This document shows positions 45,541 through 53,957 of a DNA stretch of 64,000 nt, piece by piece (within the stretch, counting starts at the first letter, position 1; each line of letters opens with the position of its first letter). Origin of the DNA: Flavobacterium segetis (GTDB taxonomy: Bacteria > Bacteroidota > Bacteroidia > Flavobacteriales > Flavobacteriaceae); NCBI RefSeq assembly GCF_900129575.1, contig NZ_FQWE01000002.1, forward strand, positions 186,001 through 250,000, in the 5' to 3' direction. The position numbers were made by a program, and so were the translations under genes. The notes below the pieces were generated by a model, which worked only from the letters and a program-made list of their open reading frames with translations, searched no databases and was not told the DNA's origin.

Positions 45541-47109
45541 TTATTTTAAAACTGCCTTTATCATTGCATCTTCTTTCAAAACGATTTGGTAGTAATAGCT
45601 TTCGCCAAAAAGTTGTCGGGCAAATTCAGCCATTAAATATCTTTTCACTAATTCTTTACTTTTTCCGAAATTCAGATTTAATCCATTTCCATAGATAAAA
45701 TTTTGAAAGGCCTTAAAATAAACATCTGTTTGACTCATTTTTCCTCGAAAATGCTCGAAAGTCAATCCTTTAAAATCCTTTCTATCTTTATCTAACTGCT
45801 CAAATACAAAATTTCCTAAAATACCAGATTGCAGTAAGTATGCTGTACTCTCACTTCCATGCTCTACTTCGAGTGGTACGAAAACATCAGGAACGATACC
45901 GCCGCCACCGTAAACTGTTTTGCCTTTTTTGGTTTTGTATTTTACAGTTTTTAGTACCTTAATACTATCTTTTTCATATAACTCACCGTTCCCGATTCTA
46001 GATTCAGACTCTTTATAATAGGCGTCATTACCTTTTCCATAGGGTTTTTGAATGGAACGACCAGTGGGCGTGTAGTATCTAGCAATTGTTAAGCGAACTG
46101 CTGAACCGTCAGCAAAATCCATTTCTCTTTGTACTAAGCCCTTTCCAAAAGAACGTCGACCAACAATAGTCCCTCGATCATTATCTTGAATAGCTCCTGC
46201 AAGAATTTCGCTAGCTGAAGCACTGTTTTCATTTATTAAGACATAGATATTTCCTTTTTCAAAGCTTCCTTTTTCAGTTGCGAAAGTTTTGTCGATATTG
46301 CCATTTTTGTTTTTAGTAAAAACAATCAATTGCTTATTTGGTAAAAATTCATCTGCAATTGCAATCGCTTCTTCCATATAACCGCCGCCATTGTCTCTCA
46401 AATCAATTATTAATGATTTTGCACCTTGCCTTTTTAGCTTTTCTAAGCTATAGATAAACTCACTATATGTGGTTTCAGCAAAGCGATTTATTTTAATATA
46501 AGCTGTACTTTGATCTACAAGTAATGCTGCATCAACACTTTTTATAGGAATAACTGCTCTTCTAATTTTTATTTTAATTTTTTTATTCTCAGATTTTCTA
46601 TAAATAGTCAGCTCGATATCTGAACCTATTGCTCCTTTCAACTTAGAAAATAAGCTATCACTTGGTAATTTTCTTCCAAATAATTTAGTTTTATCGGCAT
46701 ATAAAATTCGATCTCCAGATTCTACTCCTGCTTTTGCCGAAGGACCATTAGCAACTGGTTTTATAACTGCAACTGAATCTTTATACATGTAAAAATTTAC
46801 TCCAATCCCAACAAAATTCCCCTTCATACTTTCTGCAACCTCTACTTGCTCACTTGGCGGAATATAAATTGAATGTGGGTCTAGTTTAGCCAAAATATTA
46901 TCTACTGTGAGATTCACTATAGAATCAGTGTTGACATTATCAACATATTCTTTATCAATAAAATCTATTAATTTGTTCAATTTGTTTTTTGAACTATTTT
47001 TGACTATATATTCTGGTGTGCTCGGAAAATTAAGTATTCCGCCCAAAACAACTCCCACAGCAAGCGCGAAGGCGATATAAATGGGCAAATATTTAGCACT
47101 ATATTTCAT
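45541..47109 (-). CDS. Carboxy-terminal processing protease (S41, CtpA type)
   Basis: 522 residues from MKYSAKYLPIYIAF at 47109; the frame runs to a TTG at 47142 without adding signal-like sequence. N-terminal TM or signal, PDZ domain (~90-170, NFVGIGVNFYMYKDSVAVIK, GPSAKAGVESGDRIL), then the S41 core with catalytic Ser in ENSASASEILAGAI and Lys in RSFGKGLVQ. The short CtpA-like architecture differs from the long Prc at 13370-15550, so the window holds two S41 proteases. Probably periplasmic. 51 bp behind the dCMP deaminase gene. Confidence 0.93.
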   Translation of the reverse strand: MKYSAKYLPIYIAFALAVGVVLGGILNFPSTPEYIVKNSSKNKLNKLIDFIDKEYVDNVNTDSIVNLTVDNILAKLDPHSIYIPPSEQVEVAESMKGNFVGIGVNFYMYKDSVAVIKPVANGPSAKAGVESGDRILYADKTKLFGRKLPSDSLFSKLKGAIGSDIELTIYRKSENKKIKIKIRRAVIPIKSVDAALLVDQSTAYIKINRFAETTYSEFIYSLEKLKRQGAKSLIIDLRDNGGGYMEEAIAIADEFLPNKQLIVFTKNKNGNIDKTFATEKGSFEKGNIYVLINENSASASEILAGAIQDNDRGTIVGRRSFGKGLVQREMDFADGSAVRLTIARYYTPTGRSIQKPYGKGNDAYYKESESRIGNGELYEKDSIKVLKTVKYKTKKGKTVYGGGGIVPDVFVPLEVEHGSESTAYLLQSGILGNFVFEQLDKDRKDFKGLTFEHFRGKMSQTDVYFKAFQNFIYGNGLNLNFGKSKELVKRYLMAEFARQLFGESYYYQIVLKEDAMIKAVLK

Positions 47110-47160
47110 TTTGATCTTTTCCTGTTTGAACTTGGACAACAATAATTAGCTTTATTTATT

Positions 47161-47592
47161 TTACTCTTCTAGAACTGGAATATGCTCTACCTCTACTCCT
47201 GCTTTTATTAAAAATGCGAGTCCATCATCGTCTCTATAACGGTTTTGATAGACCACTCTTTTAATTCCCGATTGATGAATTAATTTACTACACTCTTTGC
47301 AAGGCGATAGAGTAATGTATAACGTTGCGCCTTCGCAAGATTGTGTGGATCTTGCCACTTTTAAAATGGCATTTGCTTCAGCATGCAACACATCCCAACG
47401 TGTTACACCTTCATCATCTTCGCAACAGTTCTCAAAACCTGTTGGTGTTCCGTTGTAACCATCAGAAATTATCATCCGATCACGAACAATTATGGCACCT
47501 ACTTTTTTGCGTTTACAATAGGATAAAAGGCTCCATTCTTTTGCAATTCTTAGATACGCTTTATCGTATTTATTTAATTTTTTTTCGTTCAT
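47161..47592 (-). CDS. Deoxycytidylate (dCMP) deaminase
   Basis: 143 residues from MNEKKLNKYDKAYL at 47592; the frame opens with TTG nine codons earlier. Cytidine/deoxycytidylate deaminase fold with zinc ligands and catalytic Glu in HAEANAIL and PCKEC. The N-terminal segment AKEWSLLSYCKRKKVGAIIV with the following NGTPTGFENCCED is typical of ComEB/dCMP deaminases. It converts dCMP to dUMP for dTTP synthesis. It directly follows the HupE-like gene by one base. Confidence 0.93.
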   Translation of the reverse strand: MNEKKLNKYDKAYLRIAKEWSLLSYCKRKKVGAIIVRDRMIISDGYNGTPTGFENCCEDDEGVTRWDVLHAEANAILKVARSTQSCEGATLYITLSPCKECSKLIHQSGIKRVVYQNRYRDDDGLAFLIKAGVEVEHIPVLEE

Positions 47593-47593
47593 T

Positions 47594-48187
47594 TTATCTA
47601 TTCCAAATTTCACTTGCAATAATCATAGGAATTACTACACCAATTATAAAAGCTGACATTACTAAAGTCCAATCGCGTTTTGAAAATCGGAAAATCGTTT
47701 GAACAATATAAGAGATAATTAGAACTACAAAAACCACTACAATTTGCGCTACTTCAATCCCTAAAGCAAATTCACTTAAAGGTAACACTTTAGAACTAGC
47801 CGATCCTCCTAATATTGATTTAAAATAATTTGAAAACCCTAAGCCATGAATTATCCCAAAAAATAGTGTGATAAAAAACACTAAATTGATACTTTCTTTT
47901 TTGCTCGATTTTCCTGCTGTAAACAAATTAAAAAGCGCTGTTATTAATATTGTTATCGGAATAAGCAATTCTACTACATTTACTTTGATGGCAACTATTT
48001 CAAAAACAGACAACATTAAAGCCATTGTATGACCCACTGTAAAAAGAGTTACTAATAATACAACCCGTTTCCAATCACTAAAAGAAAAAGGAACAGCAAG
48101 CGCAATTAAAAATAAAACGTGATCATAAGCATGAATATCTAAAACGTGTTTTAATCCTATTTGAAAGTAAATCCAAAATTCTGACAT
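47594..48187 (-). CDS. HupE/UreJ-family membrane protein
   Basis: 197 residues, about six TM helices. His-containing motifs in the membrane are GLKHVLDIHAYDHVLFL, FTVGHTMAL and FFGIIHGLGFSNYF, as in the HupE/UreJ_2 family proposed to move nickel or cobalt. No hydrogenase or urease genes are near, so the substrate is open. ATG at 48187. Only one base separates its stop from the deaminase start. Confidence 0.9.
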   Translation of the reverse strand: MSEFWIYFQIGLKHVLDIHAYDHVLFLIALAVPFSFSDWKRVVLLVTLFTVGHTMALMLSVFEIVAIKVNVVELLIPITILITALFNLFTAGKSSKKESINLVFFITLFFGIIHGLGFSNYFKSILGGSASSKVLPLSEFALGIEVAQIVVVFVVLIISYIVQTIFRFSKRDWTLVMSAFIIGVVIPMIIASEIWNR

Positions 48188-48336
48188 CGATAAAAAATTA
48201 GGTTATTAAAGGGATGTAAACTTACGATTAATTTTGAAAATGTGTAATTTGAAGGTCTAAATAAACAAGATATTCAACTGAAATTATGAAAAATAAAAAT
48301 TTAAAGTTTAAAAATCAATAAATTTAAAAATAGATT

Positions 48337-48344
48337 TATCTTTG
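48337..48344 (+). promoter_or_regulatory. -7 element of the TerB-like gene
   Basis: TATCTTTG, exact TAnnTTTG, ending 20 bp before the ATG at 48365. No TTG at -33. Confidence 0.55.
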
Positions 48345-48364
48345 TGCGTTAAAAAACAATAATT

Positions 48365-48793
48365 ATGTCATTTTCAGATTTATTCGATAGTGAATTTCAG
48401 CAAAGAAATAAAGGTCATTTTGCATCAATTGTACGTGTAGCGTTTACTGACGAGATAATTTCTCCTGAAGAAAAAGCATTTTTAGACAAACTAGCGGTAC
48501 GCTTAGAAATTTCAGCTGTGGAGTATGAGGAAATTTTAGAAAACCCTTCGTACCCAATTAATCCTCCTTATTTACACGAACAAAGAATTGAGCGTTTGTA
48601 TGATCTAGCGCGAGTAGTTCATGTTGATCATCATTTAGGCGATAAACAAGAAGTATTGCTTAAAAAAATAGGTGTTGGACTTGGATTTAATGTAGACAAT
48701 ATAGATTACATTGTTGACAAGGCATTAAAGTTAGTGGATAAAAAAGTCGATCTAGATACTTTCAGCGTTGAAATGTCAAACATGAACAAATAA
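48365..48793 (+). CDS. TerB-family protein
   Basis: 142 residues, all-helical and acidic. TerB-like features: SIVRVAFTDEIISPEEKAFL near the N-terminus, with acidic residues resembling a metal site, and the second helical repeat ERLYDLARVVHVDHHLGDKQ. TerB-like proteins are linked to tellurite resistance and stress or metal sensing, but many stand-alone copies have no proven role. Monocistronic with its own promoter and strong terminator. Confidence 0.85.
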   Translation: MSFSDLFDSEFQQRNKGHFASIVRVAFTDEIISPEEKAFLDKLAVRLEISAVEYEEILENPSYPINPPYLHEQRIERLYDLARVVHVDHHLGDKQEVLLKKIGVGLGFNVDNIDYIVDKALKLVDKKVDLDTFSVEMSNMNK

Positions 48794-48828
48794 TGTTTTC
48801 TTACAATTATTAAGACTGCATTAAATAA

Positions 48829-48870
48829 AAAAAGCGATTACACAAATTCATATTTGTGTAATCGCTTTTT
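48829..48870 (+). terminator. Terminator after the TerB-like gene
   Basis: AAAAAGCGATTACACAAAT (48829-48847) and its perfect complement (48852-48870), 19 bp, with a TCAT loop and a T-run. It may also serve the convergent starch operon on the minus strand. Confidence 0.9.
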
Positions 48871-48985
48871 AATTTTATAATAATTTTCTAAAAAACGGCT
48901 TTAATCTATTTTGAGCAGTACTAAGAATATATAATCGGCATACTCGAAATTTTAGAAACTATATGAAGCTTCGTCTTAGAAACTT

Positions 48986-49690
48986 TTAATTTGTTTTAAA
49001 GCTCCAAATTTGACCTATGGTTTCTCCTCCTTTGTTATCTTTTACCACAATTTTCCAGTAATAAATCGAAGTAGCTTGTAATGAAGTAGCTTCATAGAAT
49101 GTTAAAGTTTTATTATCAACAACCTTTGTCGTAGGAGGATTAGTCGTTCCTAAAAATAGATCATAAGTTAAAACATCTGATGCGTCAACATCTGATGCAG
49201 CCCATTTTAAAGTGACCGAAGCTCTCGAAACTGTTGCATTAATTTCAGGTTGAATTAATGAAGGTGAAAATGGTAAATAATTAACAATCGCAACTCCTTC
49301 TGTGTAGAAGTTAAAAGTTGTAGAGTAAGCACTTGCTGCATTTTTACTATCAGTTGCTTTTACTCGCCAGTAATACGCTTTACCTTTTTCTAATGTAACT
49401 GAAAACGTAGGCGTAGTTCCCTCATTTGTTTTTACAATTTGAGTAAATAAATTGTCAGTGGCAATTTCAGTTTGGTACACAATAGGATTATTTTCTGCAT
49501 CTACTGAGGCATTCCATTCCAGTGCTAGATTATTGCTAACGCATAATTTACTATTTGTTGGCGATACTAGTGTTGGAGTGCTTGGCGCAGTATTTTGTGC
49601 CACTGGTGCAGGTGCAGGCTCATCAGTACCGCCACCTCCGCAAGAAAATAATAAAGCGGTTAGACCTACTATAGCTATAATTTTTCTCAT
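48986..49690 (-). CDS. FN3-type lipoprotein of the starch locus
   Basis: 234 residues. Lipoprotein signal ending LLFSCGGGGTDEPAP. Two fibronectin-type-III-like domains (~32-132 and ~140-234), each with LEWNASVDAENNPIVYQ- or LKWAASDVDASDVLTYDL-like cores and a YYW motif (AYYWRVKATD, IYYWKIVVKD). It begins 2 bp after the GH13 amylase stop, so it is cotranscribed with it. It occupies the place a SusF-like starch-binding lipoprotein often holds but resembles no known carbohydrate module. Surface exposure and glycan binding are inferred. Confidence 0.85.
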   Translation of the reverse strand: MRKIIAIVGLTALLFSCGGGGTDEPAPAPVAQNTAPSTPTLVSPTNSKLCVSNNLALEWNASVDAENNPIVYQTEIATDNLFTQIVKTNEGTTPTFSVTLEKGKAYYWRVKATDSKNAASAYSTTFNFYTEGVAIVNYLPFSPSLIQPEINATVSRASVTLKWAASDVDASDVLTYDLFLGTTNPPTTKVVDNKTLTFYEATSLQATSIYYWKIVVKDNKGGETIGQIWSFKTN

Positions 49691-49692
49691 GT

Positions 49693-52600
49693 TTATTTTT
49701 TTATGATTGTTAAACTAACTGGTTTTTCTAAATATACCTTTACGATATAAACACCTGAAACCTCATTTTCTAAACTCAGTGCTACTTTTCCATTCAAAAT
49801 TGGATATATTCTGTTTGAGACTAGCTGACCATTCAAGTTATAAACTTCTACCGGTACGGCGGTTTTTATTGTTGGTGTTACAATTTCAATCAATCCGCGA
49901 GTTGGATTTGGATAAGCAGCAATACCACTTATATCATACAAAATGTTTTCCGCGTAAATCCCCTCGCAATCTTTGGCTGACTTAACCTCAACTAGATCTC
50001 CTAATTCTACAGGAACTGTAAACTTCATTGCCATGGTTTCAAACTGTGCATTACCATTAACAAAAACTTTAAATGGAGCAGTTCCCTCCTCAATTTCCAC
50101 AGCTGCTACTTTAGATTTCACTGCAAATTTTCCGTTCAATGATTTACCTCTCCCAATGTTAAGCGTAAAACATTGTTCATATGATTTTCCAGTTATAGAT
50201 ATACAAACCGTGTAAACTCCCGAAGCTAAATTAGAAACATTTAAAGTGTTGTTAACAAAGTTATAATCAGTTCCGTTTATTTTAGCAACATAAGTATATG
50301 TTTGTGCTGCCTCAATTACTATTTGACCATTATTTGTATTGACACAAGTTTCAGCTCTCGCTTCTACTTTGAAATTATCAGCTGGCAAAGTAAAAGGAGC
50401 ATTTGCAGCAAAAGCCTGCTTGTTTCCATAAATTCTAAATTGACCGGCTGGCACAGAAATGACATCATTTACATTCACCACGTTGTAACTACTGTTATCC
50501 ATCAAATTAAACCATTCTCCAGCGTACGGGAATCCCGTAGCAACATTTTTAGTAGTGACATCAAAATTTGCAATAACTATAACATCTTTTAAAGAATTTA
50601 CAGGTAAAGAACTATCTGTAATTTTAATAGTTTGCTGAAGCGAACTAGAATTACTAACGGTAGCCATTCCTGAAAATACCGGCTCCTCTCTTTTTAGACG
50701 AATCATTTTTGCCCAATCTGAATAAATTTTCAATCGGTTTGCAACAGCTAACCAATTATCTGTCCATTGCAATTGTGGCTTCGTATCTAATTTACAATCG
50801 CCTGCTGTTGCATCAGAAGGTGTATTAATTGTTTTATTATTACAGGTGAAAATAGAATCATCATAACCTAAATCTCCAAAATGCCAAATCATTTTTGGCC
50901 CAGGAATTAATAATGAAACTGCTCCTATGGCTGACATTCGAGACAATGCTGTATTCAAATTTTTGACGTTATGAGTGCTATTCGAACCATTACCAGATTG
51001 TAAATTTTTATACATTAACCGCTCTTCATCATGACTTTCAGCATATCCCATCAGTCTATTAGCAATAAATCCACGGTTAGCACTTGTCATACCCGAAATA
51101 TTAGCAGCATATCCCATTGATAGTTGATTGTAAGGATCAGTCATTTTACCCCACATCATAATCCCTTTGCTTGGAGTTTCGGCAATTCGATAATTTGCCC
51201 ACTGCTGCTCCTCATTATTAGATCCTAAATGTTCAAAGATTACATAATGATTTGGATCGAGACTCCAAGAATAATCAGCATATTTTCTTAAAACATCCAC
51301 TCTGTCCTGCTGATAACCATTAGTACAACTTTCGTCAGAAGCGGTACAATTTTGAGTAAAACCTTTGGTTAAATCCCATCGGAAACCATCAATTTTATAT
51401 TCTTCAACCCAGTGTTGAATAACTCTTTTCACATAATTTTGAGTTCCTGCTAATTGATGATTAAAATCTTCCCCAACGCTGTAACTGTGTTTTGCGACAG
51501 TATTAAAATAAGGATTTTCAGTTGATGGAGATCCCCAACCGTCGCCATCAGGATCATTCATCCACATTCTTACCATTGGATTCCGTCCGAAAGCGTGATT
51601 TAAAGCTACATCAAGAATTACCGCAATACCATTTTGATGACATACATCAATCAATTCTTTTAGCTTGCTGGAAGTGCCGTAAAACTTATCTAACGCCATG
51701 TGAAAAGAGGTGTTGTAACCCCAGCTTTCATTTCCTTCAAATTCCATTATAGGCATTAACTGAATCGCATTTATTTTCAAATTCTTAAAATAATCAATGC
51801 GATCAATGATACTTTGATAATTTCGAGCAGCATCAAAATCTCTTACCAAAAGTTCGTAAACGACTAGCTTTTCTTTCTCTGGCTTTACAAAATTAGTAGT
51901 TGCAGTGCTCCACGCATAATTTGTTTGCCCGGTTTGCAAAACGGTAACTTCTCTTTGTTGTCCAACTGGATAAGTGGGAAGGTTAGGATAAGTTGTAGCG
52001 GAAATCCCTGGATCATCAAATGGCGATAATACTAAAGTAGAATAAGGATCAGCTGTTTTTACTAACGAAGGAGAATTTGCAAGCGGAGTTTCATCAACAA
52101 CCCAATATTGATAAGTATAATTGACTCCAGAAGTAAGACCGGTAAGTTCCAACCAGAATTTTCCTGATGTTGGATCTTTCTTCATTGCATAATTTGCATC
52201 TGGCTGCCAAGCGTTAAAACTTCCAGCGACGTAAACAAAATCTTTTAAAGGTGCATCAAGCACTAAAGTTGCTCGAGTTGCATCAATAGAATTGTAGTTT
52301 ATACCTTCTATTAAACCAGTAGGAATTGTAGCCACAACTGATGTAGGATTAACAATTGCAGAAAACTTTTTTGTGCCTGTTGTTGTTCCTAGCGTAACCA
52401 CTAATTCGTAATTTTGATTTGTAGTTATATTAGTTTGTGTAAAATTATAGGATGCTGTTGCTACACTAGTATTGATCGAAGCACCATTTGCTATTAAATT
52501 GTAGATAGCATTTCCGCCAGTGTTAGTTGCATTAATATTTAAAGACCCGCCAGCTGTGGTAATTATTGCGCTATTTTCGGCAGGAGAATTTAAAGTCACT

Positions 52601-53031
52601 TGAAACGCTCCAACTTCAACCAAGTTATCTTGTGATTTCTTATCATCGGTTCCATTTTTCGCTTTTATTAAATAGCCTATTCTTCCTATTCCTGTTCTAT
52701 TGTAAAAAGTAGTTGGAACAAAAGTTTTAGTATAAGTATTAGTAGCAGAATTGTAAACAAATTTATTTACTTCGTTTGATGTAGTCCAACCTCCATTAGT
52801 AGGACAATCAATTATATTCAAATCATTAGAATCAAAAGACCAAGCCCATAAATAAAGTGAATTGTCTGTAATACCCCACGCTGATTCATTAACCGTATTC
52901 CCATCGATAGTTATAGTGATTGAAGTTGTTTCTTCGAATGGGTTTGGGCTTACGGAGCTGGCAATCGTCTGGACTTGTGCGGAAACAATTACCGAAAATA
53001 AAAATAATATAAAAGGTATAATTTTTTTCAT
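49693..53031 (-). CDS. Secreted GH13 alpha-amylase with CBM48-like module and T9SS sorting domain
   Basis: 1112 residues from the ATG at 53031. Signal peptide (MKKIIPFILFLFSVIVSAQ), two N-terminal Ig-like segments, a CBM48/E-set-like module (~255-325, FVYVAGSFNAWQPDANYAMK), then a GH13 barrel (~385-750). Conserved regions: DVALNHAFG, DGFRWDL with nucleophile D553, IFEHLGS with acid/base E600, and ESHDEER with D668. A C-domain and Ig-like parts follow. The last ~75 residues (AAYPNPTRGLIEIVTP, VYNLNGQLVSNR, SGVYIVKVYLEKP) are a type A T9SS C-terminal domain. It should be exported by T9SS and cut starch or related alpha-glucans outside the cell. Separated from the SusE-like gene by a terminator. 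Confidence 0.94.
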   Translation of the reverse strand: MKKIIPFILFLFSVIVSAQVQTIASSVSPNPFEETTSITITIDGNTVNESAWGITDNSLYLWAWSFDSNDLNIIDCPTNGGWTTSNEVNKFVYNSATNTYTKTFVPTTFYNRTGIGRIGYLIKAKNGTDDKKSQDNLVEVGAFQVTLNSPAENSAIITTAGGSLNINATNTGGNAIYNLIANGASINTSVATASYNFTQTNITTNQNYELVVTLGTTTGTKKFSAIVNPTSVVATIPTGLIEGINYNSIDATRATLVLDAPLKDFVYVAGSFNAWQPDANYAMKKDPTSGKFWLELTGLTSGVNYTYQYWVVDETPLANSPSLVKTADPYSTLVLSPFDDPGISATTYPNLPTYPVGQQREVTVLQTGQTNYAWSTATTNFVKPEKEKLVVYELLVRDFDAARNYQSIIDRIDYFKNLKINAIQLMPIMEFEGNESWGYNTSFHMALDKFYGTSSKLKELIDVCHQNGIAVILDVALNHAFGRNPMVRMWMNDPDGDGWGSPSTENPYFNTVAKHSYSVGEDFNHQLAGTQNYVKRVIQHWVEEYKIDGFRWDLTKGFTQNCTASDESCTNGYQQDRVDVLRKYADYSWSLDPNHYVIFEHLGSNNEEQQWANYRIAETPSKGIMMWGKMTDPYNQLSMGYAANISGMTSANRGFIANRLMGYAESHDEERLMYKNLQSGNGSNSTHNVKNLNTALSRMSAIGAVSLLIPGPKMIWHFGDLGYDDSIFTCNNKTINTPSDATAGDCKLDTKPQLQWTDNWLAVANRLKIYSDWAKMIRLKREEPVFSGMATVSNSSSLQQTIKITDSSLPVNSLKDVIVIANFDVTTKNVATGFPYAGEWFNLMDNSSYNVVNVNDVISVPAGQFRIYGNKQAFAANAPFTLPADNFKVEARAETCVNTNNGQIVIEAAQTYTYVAKINGTDYNFVNNTLNVSNLASGVYTVCISITGKSYEQCFTLNIGRGKSLNGKFAVKSKVAAVEIEEGTAPFKVFVNGNAQFETMAMKFTVPVELGDLVEVKSAKDCEGIYAENILYDISGIAAYPNPTRGLIEIVTPTIKTAVPVEVYNLNGQLVSNRIYPILNGKVALSLENEVSGVYIVKVYLEKPVSLTIIKK

Positions 53032-53060
53032 AGCCAAAATATAGTTATGTTAGAAAATAA

Positions 53061-53088
53061 AAAAGGCTACTGATCAAAGTAGCCTTTT
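53061..53088 (-). terminator. Intrinsic terminator between susE-like and amylase genes
   Basis: AAAAGGCTAC (53061-53070) and GTAGCCTTTT (53079-53088), perfect 10-bp stem, 8-nt loop. Followed by TTTTTTATTTT on the minus strand. It is inside the leftward starch operon, between the SusCDE genes and the amylase, and should set lower expression of the distal pair. Confidence 0.8.
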
Positions 53089-53105
53089 GAATGTTATTGC
53101 AACAA

Positions 53106-53927
53106 TTAATTCAATGTAATTGTTTTTGCAGCACCGTCAATTTTAAGAACTCTCATTCCGGTTGGTCCAGTATATCTAAAATTGCTATCGCCATCATTAG
53201 CATTTACTAATTCAGGTGAAAAGGTATATCCAGCATTAGCATAAAATGGATAATTACGACTTGCATCCCAATTTCCATCGCTAGTGAAGTTATTCCCTAA
53301 GAAAATTCTAAAATCTTTACCGCCATTAAGCATTATTGATACTTGGTATACATTTGTTTTACCAACAACTAATGGAAATTCAGTTTCCGAGTCATTATTC
53401 CAAGACCATCCACCTGGCGTGGCATCTCCAACAAGCCATAGTGAGCTTGCAAGCGGCGTGCGGTAAGGTGTCACTTTGATAGTAAAAGAATTAGAAAATT
53501 GCGCTACACTACCAGTAGCTCCTACTGATGATTTAATACGGATGTCTACTAAGTTTTCTTGTTTTTCAACAAAACCACCATTTATTAAAGCTGCGTTTAA
53601 TTCAGCAACAGTAATGCTTTTGAATCGGCTTGTAGTCGTCGTAACTGTTTGCGGAGCTGCAAATTTAGTTCCTGCTTTCGCAACTTCGATACTGTAATTT
53701 ACCACCGTAGAACTTCCAGTGTATGCTGCATCATCCCATATCATGGTTGTAGCAACTTCTTTTTCTGTAGCTTTTGATAGCACAATATTAAAATCTCCTT
53801 TAGGAGTTAAGAGTACTGGCGCAGTCTCAGCGGTTACTGCCTCTCTATTTGTATCTTGAATGTCATCTGTACAAGAAAAAGCAACTATGCTTAAAAAAAC
53901 AACTAATAATTTGTTAATATTTTTCAT
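53106..53927 (-). CDS. SusE-like starch-binding outer-membrane lipoprotein
   Basis: 273 residues from MKNINKLLVVFLSIVAFSC at 53927 (the frame opens eight codons earlier). Lipobox AFSC followed by TDDIQD. An N-terminal SusE-like Ig domain (~40-165, MIWDDAAYTGSSTVVNYSIE, LIN...FVEKQENLVDIRIKSS) and one C-terminal SusE/F-type module (~175-273, LWLVGDATPGGWSWNND, KDFRIFLGNNFTSDGNWD). The Trp-rich module is typical of glucan-binding sites. Bacteroides SusE has two such modules, this has one. Directly behind SusD (30 bp). Confidence 0.88.
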   Translation of the reverse strand: MKNINKLLVVFLSIVAFSCTDDIQDTNREAVTAETAPVLLTPKGDFNIVLSKATEKEVATTMIWDDAAYTGSSTVVNYSIEVAKAGTKFAAPQTVTTTTSRFKSITVAELNAALINGGFVEKQENLVDIRIKSSVGATGSVAQFSNSFTIKVTPYRTPLASSLWLVGDATPGGWSWNNDSETEFPLVVGKTNVYQVSIMLNGGKDFRIFLGNNFTSDGNWDASRNYPFYANAGYTFSPELVNANDGDSNFRYTGPTGMRVLKIDGAAKTITLN

Positions 53928-53957
53928 TTTTAAATTTATTTGATTGAACAATTTTTT

